Source: Rhizobium rhizogenes
Lineage (GTDB): Bacteria; Pseudomonadota; Alphaproteobacteria; Rhizobiales; Rhizobiaceae
Length of the DNA: 64,000 bases
NCBI RefSeq assembly: GCF_002005205.3
Contig: NZ_CP019702.2
Coordinates: forward strand, 62,001-126,000
Reading direction: 5' to 3'
In this document: positions 8,832 to 17,517 of the stretch, one piece after another
Position numbering within the stretch: the first letter of the stretch is position 1
How the letters are laid out: each line of letters begins with the position of its first letter
The notes under the pieces: model-generated
What the model saw: the letters and a program-made list of their open reading frames with translations, nothing else
Databases searched by the model: none
What the model was told of the DNA's origin: nothing
Made by a program: the position numbers and the translations under genes

Positions 8832-8911
8832 GGTGCTCTCCTGATGATTGAAACAAGCCACACACAAGCGTGCGGCACTAATGCTGCCCTTAAGAGAAGC
8901 GGAGGGCAGAA

Positions 8912-9259
8912 ATGAAATCTGGATCGTGGGACAACACTGTTACGATCGAGCTGGGTGGCAGAAGCAAGACCTACGCGCGCATCTCCACAACCCGCCGGGC
9001 TGCGTCATATCTTATTGATCAGTGGCCAGGATCTCGTGACTTTGCCTACAAAGAAGCAATCGTCTCCTGTACGCAGGCGCTCAAAGGAGAGGTGAATGAT
9101 GAGGCCGCTTTCAACAGTTTCGTCCAAGCAGCGTTGGTGTCTGGCTTGAAATATACGAGCGTGCCCAGCTATGCGCCCAACGAGTTTGAACGCGATATCG
9201 CAAGTGCCTTAGCTCAGTCTCTGCTGAACGATCTGCGTCATGCAACCAGACAAGCATGA
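8912..9259 (+). CDS. DUF982 family protein
   Basis: A 115-residue soluble protein with the DUF982 layout common in Rhizobiales: a strand-turn-strand start (NTVTIELGGRSKTYARISTT), then a helix with AASYLIDQWPG and a stretch around YKEAIVSCTQAL. The function of the family is unknown; copies are numerous on rhizobial plasmids and linear chromosomes, often near mobile DNA. AGAAGCGGAGGGCAGAA gives a good ribosome site. The next small frame starts inside its last codons. No signal peptide or membrane segment is present. Confidence 0.8.
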   Translation: MKSGSWDNTVTIELGGRSKTYARISTTRRAASYLIDQWPGSRDFAYKEAIVSCTQALKGEVNDEAAFNSFVQAALVSGLKYTSVPSYAPNEFERDIASALAQSLLNDLRHATRQA

Positions 9260-9431
9260 CAGGGTGAACCGTATGCTGAACAAGCAACTTGAAATACCGG
9301 AAGACATTATGATGCTGGCGTGGGTAATCACGGCCCGTCACCTGACAAGGGGCCAAAAAGACGTTACGAAAATCGTAGCGGACGCAATATGGGAAGAGCG
9401 CAAGCGACATATCCGTTCGAAATGCCTATAA
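9240..9431 (+). CDS. Small hypothetical protein overlapping the DUF982 gene
   Basis: A 63-codon frame whose ATG lies 20 bases inside the end of the DUF982 gene. It is helical and charged (RVNRMLNKQLEIPEDIMMLA, then WVITARHLTRGQ), without signal peptide. A later ATG at 9273 is also possible. The overlap suggests translational coupling, but the ribosome site is poor and I recognise no family. Confidence 0.4.
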   Translation: MQPDKHDRVNRMLNKQLEIPEDIMMLAWVITARHLTRGQKDVTKIVADAIWEERKRHIRSKCL

Positions 9432-9690
9432 GCCGATGGCAGCAAAACCATTCGTGAATTTATCATGACACTTCCGCATTATAAAATTGCGACCCTCTAA
9501 GAACGCAATAATGCGAAAGTGCCGCGCATCCCCTGAAACAAGCCGCGGTGCTGAGGCGTCAACGCTTCGAAGCGACGGTCCTCCGTCACCCTACAGGGCG
9601 CAAAGCACAGGTGAACAACATTGCGTTGGGACGTGGGCTCTGCTAGCAAGAAACCCTTCAAACAACCAACGCGAGTGCATTGGAACGACT

Positions 9691-10740
9691 ATGCGCACGA
9701 ACTCCCCATATGCGAAGCTACCTGACACATCATTTTGGAAGAGAAGTGTTTCTGGATTGAGCGCTCAGGACGTTGACCCACTAATCGCTACTCCATTCAC
9801 GATTGGAACGCAGAGCGCAGTGGCAACGGCAGGTAGTTGCTTCGCCCAACATATCTCCAGGACCCTGTCAGAAAAAGGATTCAACTACCTCGTCCCCGAG
9901 ACTGGACCGGCAGATAAAAATTATGGTGTCTACCCATGCAGGTTTGGGAATATCTACACGGTTCGGCAGTTGCTTCAGACGTTCGAAAGAGCCTATGGAT
10001 TGAGAGCATCGATGTCCAGCGCTTGGCGACGGGGCGATGTTTTCATAGATCCATATAGGCCTCAAATCGAACCAGATGGTTTCGCTTCCTTAAAAGAACT
10101 AGAAGATGATCGATTTACGCACCTCGAACATGTTCGAGCAATGTTCGAAAAATGTGACGTTTTTATCTTTACGCTTGGCCTGACCGAAGGATGGGAAACA
10201 AGCGAAGGTACCGTAGTTCCGCTCGCGCCCGGAGTGGCTGGATACCCTGAAGATACGGAGACATATCAGTTCAAAAACTACAATGTTCTCGACATGGTTT
10301 CTGACTTCTCAGCTTTCATGGCAAAATTTCGCCGAGTGAACCCCTCGGTGAAGGTACTCCTAACCGTTTCACCTGTTCCCCTCATTGCAACATTCGAAAA
10401 ACGGCATGTTCTTGAAGCAAATGTTTATAGCAAATCAGCTCTTAGAGTTGCCGCCGATATGATATGTCAATCCGATGAAAACGTTCACTACTTCCCATCC
10501 TATGAAATTATCACTGGTCCACACAACGGGTATCGGTATTTCGAATCCGATCTTCGTTCTGTGTCTCCTGCCGGGGTTGCGCAGGTAATGTCGATATTCT
10601 CAAAGCATTTTTTGACGGACATAGTTCTTGACGAACAACCAAGAGCAACACCAACCATTGCAATACCAACAACCCAAAATGATGAGCCTCGTCACGAGTT
10701 GTATGAGATAATCTGCGATGAGGAGGCTATCGACCCATGA
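9691..10740 (+). CDS. GSCFA domain protein (putative SGNH-like surface-polysaccharide modifier)
   Basis: A protein of about 349 residues with the family-naming motif TAGSCFAQHI at residues 46-55, plus FTLGLTEGW and VLLTVSPVPL further on. GSCFA proteins resemble SGNH/GDSL hydrolases, with the serine of GSCFA as likely nucleophile, and are found with capsule or exopolysaccharide genes. The open frame extends to 9487, but that extension is low-complexity and lacks a ribosome site; GGAA ten bases before 9691 and the protein-like sequence from there decide the start. It overlaps the WcbI-family gene by ATGA, so both products are made together. The region is more AT-rich than the flanks, pointing to transfer. 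Confidence 0.8.
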   Translation: MRTNSPYAKLPDTSFWKRSVSGLSAQDVDPLIATPFTIGTQSAVATAGSCFAQHISRTLSEKGFNYLVPETGPADKNYGVYPCRFGNIYTVRQLLQTFERAYGLRASMSSAWRRGDVFIDPYRPQIEPDGFASLKELEDDRFTHLEHVRAMFEKCDVFIFTLGLTEGWETSEGTVVPLAPGVAGYPEDTETYQFKNYNVLDMVSDFSAFMAKFRRVNPSVKVLLTVSPVPLIATFEKRHVLEANVYSKSALRVAADMICQSDENVHYFPSYEIITGPHNGYRYFESDLRSVSPAGVAQVMSIFSKHFLTDIVLDEQPRATPTIAIPTTQNDEPRHELYEIICDEEAIDP

Positions 10741-11588
10741 AGATTGGAGTATTTGGAAACTGCCAAACGGAAGGGTTCGCGACATCAGTCAAGAACATGA
10801 CTGGTGCTGAGGTGGTAGAGTACACAGTTCAGAAGGCTCGGTCCGCTTCTGAAGAAGAACTTCAATCGCAAGCGCTCAAGCTCTCTGAATGCGATACGGT
10901 TTTCACTCAGCCGTCAATAACCAACAACTTTGGTCCGTTGTCATTTGATAAACTTTCACTGATCTGCAAATCCCTGGTACCGTTCCCTCACATCGCCACA
11001 ACATCTCTTCATCCAGATTGTCACTACATTCGCGATAACGGAGTTGCTCTTGAAGGCCCTATGGGACCGTATCACTCAGCAATCATCGCGGGCGCATTTC
11101 TCGCTGGCCTATCATCAAGCCGTGCAGTAAGCTTGTTTAACAAGTACGTGTACGTGACTTTGAAATACACATCGGTTCTGGTCAGCCGTCAGCCAATGTC
11201 CGTTGATGCAGATGATATGGGGTACGATTATACCGCGTTTCTGTCTGGCGATAGAGGTGTATTCATGCACACACCCAATCATCCCAACGCAGACGTTATC
11301 TTCGATACCGCTAGACAGGCTCTTGGGAAAGCGGGGATCTCACACACCTACGCGAATCCCCCAGAGGATAAGTTGGCAGAACTCGGTGTGTGGCCCGTAT
11401 ATCCTGAGATAGCGACCTCTCTTGGTATGAGGGGCGACATGATTTTCCGGCAACGAAAATCAAGAGGCGGTGTTTTCGATCTAAGCGAAGTGGTAGATGC
11501 TTTCTTTACATCATACGCTGTCTCAAAGATTACAGAAACGCCTCAGATTAAAGCCGCATCTGCGTTCATCAGAAGCGAGTTAGTCTAA
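10737..11588 (+). CDS. WcbI-family polysaccharide acetyltransferase-like protein
   Basis: A 283-residue protein starting MKIGVFGNCQTEGFA; the GNCQ motif at residues 7-10 is the signature of WcbI, a capsule protein of Burkholderia whose structure binds coenzyme A and which is proposed to acetylate capsular sugars. The middle carries HIATTSLHPDCHYI and GPYHSAIIAGAFLAGLS, matching the family's conserved Pro/His-rich core. It is coupled to the GSCFA gene by a 4-base overlap, so the pair may form a two-enzyme acyl-modification unit (one transfers, one hydrolyses), which is inference. A hairpin at 11640-11665 follows. Confidence 0.8.
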   Translation: MKIGVFGNCQTEGFATSVKNMTGAEVVEYTVQKARSASEEELQSQALKLSECDTVFTQPSITNNFGPLSFDKLSLICKSLVPFPHIATTSLHPDCHYIRDNGVALEGPMGPYHSAIIAGAFLAGLSSSRAVSLFNKYVYVTLKYTSVLVSRQPMSVDADDMGYDYTAFLSGDRGVFMHTPNHPNADVIFDTARQALGKAGISHTYANPPEDKLAELGVWPVYPEIATSLGMRGDMIFRQRKSRGGVFDLSEVVDAFFTSYAVSKITETPQIKAASAFIRSELV

Positions 11589-11639
11589 TCGACATCAACT
11601 ATCTCCCCCAAAATGAATACCGAGCGCGTAATGCTCATT

Positions 11640-11665
11640 GATGGAGAGCCGCAAGACTCTCCATC
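11640..11665. terminator. Hairpin between convergent genes, probable bidirectional terminator
   Basis: GATGGAGAG (11640-11648) pairs perfectly with CTCTCCATC (11657-11665) around an 8-base loop, in the 89-base gap between the WcbI-family gene and the convergent glycosyltransferase. T tracts are weak on both sides, so termination strength is uncertain. Confidence 0.6.
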
Positions 11666-11677
11666 TAAAGGTTAGCT

Positions 11678-13033
11678 TTAGAAAGACTGGGACAATGATT
11701 TCAGCCGGGCAAAGTGGCTCTCCCAGAGCCACGGCTCAAACTGAGATGCCGTTTCTGCCATCTCCTCTGCACCGTCAGTGTAACTTTTGAGTAGCAACGC
11801 ATGGAGTTCTTCCTCGTTGTTGAACTCAAAGAAGCTTGCCTTACCCCTAGTGACCTCCCGGTGAGCCTTCACATCACTGCATATGACAGGCGTCCCCAAG
11901 GATAGACTCTCCGCCAGCGGCATTCCCCAGCCCTCAACCTCTGCGGCTGTCAGGTATGCCCTTGAACGCTTCAACTCTGCAACCACATCCTCATCACTAG
12001 CGCCATGAATCATTTCAACATTCGAAGAAGATTCAATTTCCTCCTTGAGCCTTTCCAAATTAGACCCATTCAACCAACCGCTCGCGCCAAATATGTTGAG
12101 TTTTTCGCCTTTGACGATATCCGGATATTTTTTACAAAATGAAATCCACGACGTTACTAGCCAGAGGTAGTTCTTGCGCGGCTCTACCGTGCCGATAGAA
12201 ACAAATCCAGTTCGCTCACCTAAATGAGACGGAACCCTTGTCGATGCCTCCGATCCAATCTCAAGCACAGCATCGACTTTCCTCTTGTAAAGTCGCTCCG
12301 TCTCCTCCGCGGTAAAGTGAGAGTTCGCAAAGACAATATCCGAGAATTTTACAACATTGCGCATCCTCACGTCATGTTTTTGTTTGGTACCATCAACAAA
12401 AAGATGCGGGTGCGTGATCGGGAGGACATCATGAACGTAAATTGCAGTCTTCCAATTGGGATTTTTTTTGAGATTCCCCAGCAAGCGATCTTTTTCTAGT
12501 CCCGTGTGCCCAACGTTAAGATAAACGTTGCTCAACGAAACAGGCGAAAAGAGCACCTTTGCGGAAGACTTATGGTCGGACGTCAACGCTTTCTTGAATA
12601 AGAATGGCACCGCAGCAACTGCTATAGCAGAAATCCCCGCAGGCACTATGGGCGCCTTCTTCGCCATATAAGCTCTCTCAGAGCGAGTGATCTTTAGCCT
12701 TGCACTAAAGCGTTTGCCCTCCAGAGACCTGAAAAACTTATCGATGTTACTGACCGGTCGAGGAACTCTGACTTGCTTCCTCCATCGCTTCACTCGCTCG
12801 TCAAGTTCTTGGTCGTGATCTCCGCCTTGCGACCACCGTTTATCAAGATGTCCTACGACTTGCTCAGTCAGCCACCGGGGCGCTAAAGCAAGGCAATCGC
12901 CAATCTGTACAACGAAGTGCCCACCATCGGCTAAAACATGCTTTGCATACTCAAGCTCGACTCTGTCGATCCCTGTTGGAGAAGGCGCGGCTGACCGAGA
13001 AAGAATTCTAGTTACATCCAGGTGAATCCTCAT
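11678..13033 (-). CDS. Glycosyltransferase, GT4-like (group 1)
   Basis: A protein of about 451 residues. The C-terminal half has the GT-B signature of family 4: the loop FVSIGTVEPRKNYLW, then NIFGASGWLNG, and the donor-binding motif EVEGWGMPLAESLSLGTPVI containing the EX7E pair. It should transfer a sugar from a nucleotide donor to a growing surface glycan on the cytoplasmic side; donor and acceptor are unknown. The start at 13033 (MRIHLDVTRI) was chosen because it matches the beginning of GT4 proteins of this type and lies five bases after the stop of the upstream gene; an open extension to 13111 overlaps that gene. The ribosome site is weak. It forms a two-gene unit with the unknown gene upstream. 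Confidence 0.82.
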   Translation of the reverse strand: MRIHLDVTRILSRSAAPSPTGIDRVELEYAKHVLADGGHFVVQIGDCLALAPRWLTEQVVGHLDKRWSQGGDHDQELDERVKRWRKQVRVPRPVSNIDKFFRSLEGKRFSARLKITRSERAYMAKKAPIVPAGISAIAVAAVPFLFKKALTSDHKSSAKVLFSPVSLSNVYLNVGHTGLEKDRLLGNLKKNPNWKTAIYVHDVLPITHPHLFVDGTKQKHDVRMRNVVKFSDIVFANSHFTAEETERLYKRKVDAVLEIGSEASTRVPSHLGERTGFVSIGTVEPRKNYLWLVTSWISFCKKYPDIVKGEKLNIFGASGWLNGSNLERLKEEIESSSNVEMIHGASDEDVVAELKRSRAYLTAAEVEGWGMPLAESLSLGTPVICSDVKAHREVTRGKASFFEFNNEEELHALLLKSYTDGAEEMAETASQFEPWLWESHFARLKSLSQSF

Positions 13034-13037
13034 ACCA

Positions 13038-14054
13038 TCAACCCCACGACAAGCCGGATGCCATTCTAAAAGGCGCCGGAGGTAATGGATAATGCGGTTC
13101 TGGAACACCATCGCCGTTCAAGATGAAGTTCCAAATTTCAGCCTCGTAAAGATTTGCTGGCATCATAGAATACGATCCGAGCCCTCCGTCAGTGCCTATC
13201 TGAGGGAAATCTTCTGGTGGGTGAAACACGGTAGGCCGTCCCCCGAAATACGCCGCTTCGTGGCACACACTCGAAGAAAGCGCGCAGACCCTTAGACCCT
13301 CGACGCTCAGCAAATCATAAGAAGCAGTCTTTGTTTCCTTCGCGCCAAGCTTTGACAGAGATGAAGCCAACTCTTTCCTGATGGGTTCATGAGGATGCGA
13401 TTTAAAGTAAATGTTCTTTGGGTTTTCTTTTTCCAGATAGCTTTCCAACGCATCAACGATATAGGAATCGTCCAACATCTCTCCATTTCGGATGCGCGAC
13501 GAATCGAATGCTGTCTGCGCAAAAAATACTACACCGAAGTCCGGATCTAGCCGTTTCTGATACCGCCTTGCGGCTCGGGCTTTGTGCATGAATGCACTAG
13601 TGTCGACATACTTTTTGGGAGGGGCGAGTGAGACCAGTCTTTTATGTATCTCGATATCGTTGGTCCCTGCGCTAAGGTGATAGTCGGGCAGGAAGCGTAT
13701 CGGGTGAGTTCGCAGATCAATGTACGTCTTGCCTAGATTCGTCAAAAGCCTACGTTGCGCCCTTGATAGCTCGTAGCCGATGACAACATCTGAGGAGCAG
13801 TTTTCCATGAAGAAGTCGATTGCCGCCGGAAAGCTCTCAATCCGATCATAGAGATAAGCCCAAGAGTATTGGTTTACAGCCATATTCATCACGGAGAAGG
13901 TAAATTTAGACCGCCTAAATTTATCGAGAAGGTCACCTTGACCACTGACCACCCCCGATGGGCTCAAATAGTTATAGAGCCACGAGATATTTCGACCGAG
14001 GATGCCATTGTCGCCGTCTATGTTTCTGAACCAGTCAAAGTTTAACGATACCAT
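13038..14054 (-). CDS. Unknown protein, possibly surface-glycan biosynthesis
   Basis: A 338-residue soluble protein I cannot assign with confidence. The segment PKNIYFKSHPHEPIRKELA resembles the Lys/His-Pro-His donor-binding motif of bacterial sialyl-, Kdo- and CDP-polyol-type transferases, and CALSSSVCHEAAYFGGRPTV resembles the C-terminal glycine-containing loop of those enzymes, so a GT-B-like fold is plausible. It is followed five bases later by a GT4-like transferase. The start at 14054 has GAGG 11 bases upstream, which is acceptable but long. Base composition is AT-rich, like the GSCFA/WcbI pair. Confidence 0.55.
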   Translation of the reverse strand: MVSLNFDWFRNIDGDNGILGRNISWLYNYLSPSGVVSGQGDLLDKFRRSKFTFSVMNMAVNQYSWAYLYDRIESFPAAIDFFMENCSSDVVIGYELSRAQRRLLTNLGKTYIDLRTHPIRFLPDYHLSAGTNDIEIHKRLVSLAPPKKYVDTSAFMHKARAARRYQKRLDPDFGVVFFAQTAFDSSRIRNGEMLDDSYIVDALESYLEKENPKNIYFKSHPHEPIRKELASSLSKLGAKETKTASYDLLSVEGLRVCALSSSVCHEAAYFGGRPTVFHPPEDFPQIGTDGGLGSYSMMPANLYEAEIWNFILNGDGVPEPHYPLPPAPFRMASGLSWG

Positions 14055-14922
14055 CAGTGAAGGCGCCTCTAAAAAACTACACTCTAGGCGCTTTACAAAC
14101 TACGCAATCTTTGCGCAAGGCCATCTTCGGTCAGCACACGTCAGGAATGCATTTCTCTTCGAATGGCATCGACTGTGTCGCACTAAAGGAAGGCGCTTTG
14201 GAAAAGCAAACGACGAATTCCATCATCACCCGGCGCGGTATCGATCATCGGTGGATTTACGCCAATGGCTGGCACGCTGCGTCAGCCTTTGGATTTGTTT
14301 CATGCGTTGCCTTTCCCTTTTTCCGTCCCCTACTGCCTTTTCTTTCTCGCGGTGGGGGTGCAGCCCCAAGGGCTGCATCGATTCGCTTGAGCAATTCATT
14401 GTCCCAATCGAGAAAGGTTCGGCGAGAAATGAAAAGCTGGCGGCCTACCAACCGAACACCATCTCCTGGCTCCCACGCATATAGGCCCACGCGAACATCA
14501 TCCGGCTATGGCAGAGGCGGGAGATGGGCAACTTTTATCGTCGTTGTTACGGCCTGAATCAGGAAAATCCCGTGGCACCAGTCGAACTCATAGGCCTCGC
14601 CGGGCGTAACTTGAAGTCGATCTCAACGCAGCCGTCAATCAGAAAGCGCTCGAAGACTTCCAGCGCTTGATGGTATGCCGGAGAGCTCAGGCTATAACGT
14701 CAAGTGGGTCAATTTGCTGGCTTACTTTCAAAAGCCCGCCTCGCGCGATTTTATGCTCAGCCAGCAGACAAGCCAAGTTTCAATGAAGCCGAGACTCCCT
14801 GACAAGACAACGCCAGACACCGGTTAATGCTATAGAAATAAATAATAAAAACCAATAAGAAGAAAAAACGTGGCCGAGAAGCCAGATACTGTCAGGTGGT
14901 AATTTCACTTCACCCATGATGA
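14055..14922. other. Gene-free stretch holding insertion-sequence debris
   Basis: About 870 bases between the AT-rich island and the capsule locus. No intact gene is seen. It holds an IS21 istA fragment (listed separately) and a perfect 8-bp hairpin (TGCAGCCC at 14359-14366, GGGCTGCA at 14370-14377). A minus-strand frame at 14257-14490 with WDNELLKRIDAALG is open but unrecognised. The last 100 bases are AT-rich and without a terminator I can name. Confidence 0.5.
14445..14616 (-). pseudogene. IS21-family IstA transposase fragment
   Basis: Read on the minus strand, one frame gives VTPGEAYEFDWCHG and VTTTIKVAHL, and then, after a +1/-1 frame change, RLCHSRMMFAWAY and SQEMVFGW before a stop. 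These are the consecutive blocks of the IstA catalytic domain (the TPGEAYQFDWSHE ... VKVAHVRLCHSRM region). Only about 57 codons of a roughly 500-codon gene remain, with a frameshift, so it is dead. No istB or terminal repeat is seen nearby. Confidence 0.72.
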
Positions 14923-16230
14923 TCAGGGATTGCCTAACGGGTATATTATTCGCCCGATCATCCGGAAACGAATATCAGACAACTCTCTAAAGAACCCAGC
15001 CGGATTACTCCGGTATTGCACGGCATCCCGTTCATTTCCCACCCTTGCCACCATGCGGGCGACAATGGGGGTCAACAAATGACGCCAGCCGAGCAGCCCA
15101 TAGGTGCCGTAAGGCTGCCACTTGACCCTTCCGGCCAATGATACACGGGGCTTCACCAGCGGATCTGCGAGGCTATCTATCGTTTCCTCAAACGTGGAGG
15201 CGCGACCGGTGCCGGGATCAAAATACATGGGATACAAGATATAGGCTGCGGCAAACAGCGCCTCCACCGAGAGCGTCCTGCCACGGCGGGTCTGAGGCTG
15301 CCTGTCATCCGTCAAACCCCAGCCAGCATAAAAAGGCGCGCCGACAGTCGTGACTTTCTTTCCCCGCATCAAAGCCTCAAAACCCGCAAGAGACGTGATG
15401 GTATAGATGTGGTCCGCATGCTCCAGCGCATCCGGCAAAGAAACCTGCCCCTTCATGATGGTGCACAGGTGCGCCACCTCATCCGGGTTCGAGACCTCCC
15501 GGCGCATCCGGCTCAACACATCCGGGTGTGGCTTGTAAACGATATCCGCATGAGGGTTTTCCTGCGCAGCCAGACGCACGAGGTCATTATTCGTAAACGG
15601 ACGATCGCATCCATAAAGAATAGAAGCATCCTCCTCCACCTGGCCGACAACCAGGACGCGGGCGCGATGGCCCTGGCCGCTATTCTGTTGGGCGGCGGGT
15701 GGCGCCAGGCGGCCGTTATACTTCGTCAGCCTCTGCTGCAATATGCGCCGGATGCCCTCCCGTGCACGCTGGATCAGCGCCGGGTCACCATCAAAGTCAT
15801 GATGCAGAAGAAGCTGCTCCAGATCACTGGGGCCACGGCTGTCGAAATACGGCCGGAGGCTATCCAGCGACAAAGAGAATGGGACCGAATAGCCCGCATG
15901 CGCTTCCAGCGAGCGTATGAAGCCGTCCTCCATGAAATAAACCTGAAGGCCAAGGAGCTCGATCTCATGCAGCGCGAAGGAGGGAAGATTATTGCTCCAC
16001 ACAAGGACTACCGGCTTCTGTGGCGCTGCCATAAGCGGCAATATCCTGCGGCGAAAATCGCGCTCCGTGATCCGGAACGGGACGAAATGAAACTGTTTGT
16101 GCGGAAAAAACTGCTGCAGGAAGGGGTGTTTCCACGCCTTCATGTGAAAGGCGATGACTGGACCTGGCCGGGTGAGCGCCTCCGCGCGCACCGCAAGCGG
16201 ACTACGCCAGTTGTTCAGGGAAGCATCCAT
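14923..16230 (-). CDS. Capsular polysaccharide Kdo transferase, single-module KpsC-like
   Basis: A 435-residue protein with the C-terminal KpsC signature: DIVYKPHPDVLSRMRREV, then TITSLAGFEALMRGKKV followed by APFYAGWGLTDD. KpsC adds Kdo residues to the lipid-linked linker of group 2 capsules. E. coli KpsC is about 675 residues with two transferase modules of alternating specificity; this protein is one module long. The ATG is four bases after the KpsE stop, so it ends the export operon. The N-terminal part (VVLVWSNNLPSFALHEIEL) is the usual acceptor domain start. Either another gene supplies the second linkage, or the linker here is simpler; this is inference. Confidence 0.85.
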   Translation of the reverse strand: MDASLNNWRSPLAVRAEALTRPGPVIAFHMKAWKHPFLQQFFPHKQFHFVPFRITERDFRRRILPLMAAPQKPVVLVWSNNLPSFALHEIELLGLQVYFMEDGFIRSLEAHAGYSVPFSLSLDSLRPYFDSRGPSDLEQLLLHHDFDGDPALIQRAREGIRRILQQRLTKYNGRLAPPAAQQNSGQGHRARVLVVGQVEEDASILYGCDRPFTNNDLVRLAAQENPHADIVYKPHPDVLSRMRREVSNPDEVAHLCTIMKGQVSLPDALEHADHIYTITSLAGFEALMRGKKVTTVGAPFYAGWGLTDDRQPQTRRGRTLSVEALFAAAYILYPMYFDPGTGRASTFEETIDSLADPLVKPRVSLAGRVKWQPYGTYGLLGWRHLLTPIVARMVARVGNERDAVQYRSNPAGFFRELSDIRFRMIGRIIYPLGNP

Positions 16231-16233
16231 CGG

Positions 16234-17517
16234 TCAGTTGCGATCGCGAATATTATAATAGGCCATGGTGATGACGCCCCACAGGAACAGACCGCCCAGA
16301 AACACCAGTGCCACATTCATGAGGCGTGAAGGATATTGCGCCAGTTGCGACAACGTCGGCTCAATGAAAGTCGCGAGATATCGTTGCTGGTTGTTGGCAT
16401 CCATCCGGGCCTTTTCCAGCCCGCCAAGCGCGGCGGTATAAGCCTTTTCCGCAAATTCACGTTCCGTTTCCAGAGATTCATATTGCAGAATCCGGGTAGC
16501 GACATCGCCGGACTGATTGCCCCCCGTATTGCCGCTGCCGAAACGCTGTTTTTCCTGCTCCAGCTGCTTTTCCAGACTTTCGATCTGCGTGGTGATGACA
16601 CGGATGCGCGGCGAGTTCGGCGCCATTCGCGTCAGCGCGGCCGTCAGTTCCGCTTTCAGTTGCGTCAATTGCTGCTCCAGGGAGCCGACGAGCTGCGCGG
16701 CAAGCTTTGCGGCTTCGACGGGGTCAGCCTCCTGCGACACATCCCGGAAATTGCGTAATGCCACGCGGGCCGCGGAAAGACGACCTTCCGCAAGCGCAAC
16801 CTCATCCTGAGACGCCTTCAGAACGCCGTTTCGCGCATTGAGCGACAGATCGTTGATCAGTCTCTCGCTTTCCATAATCACGGCCGCAGCAATGGTTTTC
16901 GCCGTCTCGGGATCAAATGCCTTGACGGTGATATTGAGGATCGATGACGTATGGTCATAATCGACCTTCACCATATCCTTCCAGTAAACAAGCTTTTCTT
17001 CGATGGGCAGATTCGGCTCAAGCGCATAAAAGAAATCCATGCCGCGACGCGCAAAAGCCTTCTCGAGATCGATCGTCTGCGAAACGGCCTCGATCATGCG
17101 CTCGCTGCGGATGTAATCGAGCAGCATATATGAATCGGCACCGGTCGTGCTGCCGCCCGCGCTTTGCGTGAACATGCCAAGAATATCGCCGCTCACCTTG
17201 CCATCGATGCTGCGCACGGCGAAGGCCGCGGAGCTGTGATATTGATCCGCCGCGACGAATGCCATGTATAATCCGGCGACCGTGGTGGGAAGCGCAACAG
17301 CGAGCAGGAAACCGGCGCCAATCACCGCATGGCGGAGCTTGAGGCCTTTCAGCTTCTTCCGCTTGTTCGGCGACGCTTTCGCCTGACGTGATGTGTTGTC
17401 ACGCTCAGCCTTCAGATCAACCTTCAGCAGATTATCAATCACCGTGGTATTGGCGCGTTTTGCCGGAAGCTGAGCGCTCTCCACCTTGTTGCTGGAACGC
17501 TGTTGATCGTCGCTCAT
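16234..17517 (-). CDS. kpsE: Capsule export inner-membrane/periplasmic protein, KpsE/RkpU-like (PCP-3)
   Basis: A 427-residue polysaccharide co-polymerase. A basic cytoplasmic tail is followed by one membrane helix (AVIGAGFLLAVALPTTVAGL, about residues 65-90), a long periplasmic region rich in Leu/Glu/Gln helices that should form coiled coils (LSAARVALRNF to QIESLEKQLEQEKQRF), and a C-terminal helix (VALVFLGGLFLWGVITMAYY). The protein bridges the KpsMT transporter and the outer-membrane channel. Its ATG overlaps the KpsT stop by four bases and KpsC follows at once. Length and topology match KpsE, WcbD and rhizobial RkpU. Confidence 0.9.
   Translation of the reverse strand: MSDDQQRSSNKVESAQLPAKRANTTVIDNLLKVDLKAERDNTSRQAKASPNKRKKLKGLKLRHAVIGAGFLLAVALPTTVAGLYMAFVAADQYHSSAAFAVRSIDGKVSGDILGMFTQSAGGSTTGADSYMLLDYIRSERMIEAVSQTIDLEKAFARRGMDFFYALEPNLPIEEKLVYWKDMVKVDYDHTSSILNITVKAFDPETAKTIAAAVIMESERLINDLSLNARNGVLKASQDEVALAEGRLSAARVALRNFRDVSQEADPVEAAKLAAQLVGSLEQQLTQLKAELTAALTRMAPNSPRIRVITTQIESLEKQLEQEKQRFGSGNTGGNQSGDVATRILQYESLETEREFAEKAYTAALGGLEKARMDANNQQRYLATFIEPTLSQLAQYPSRLMNVALVFLGGLFLWGVITMAYYNIRDRN

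Noticed and set aside
9487..9690. N-terminal extension of the GSCFA protein
   Set aside because: The 68 extra codons are low-complexity, have no ribosome site and are not part of the family; ATG at 9691 fits better.
14257..14490. Minus-strand frame of 77 codons next to the IS21 fragment
   Set aside because: It overlaps istA debris in another frame, ends in a low-complexity Lys/Arg-rich tail and matches no family I know, so I do not call it a gene.
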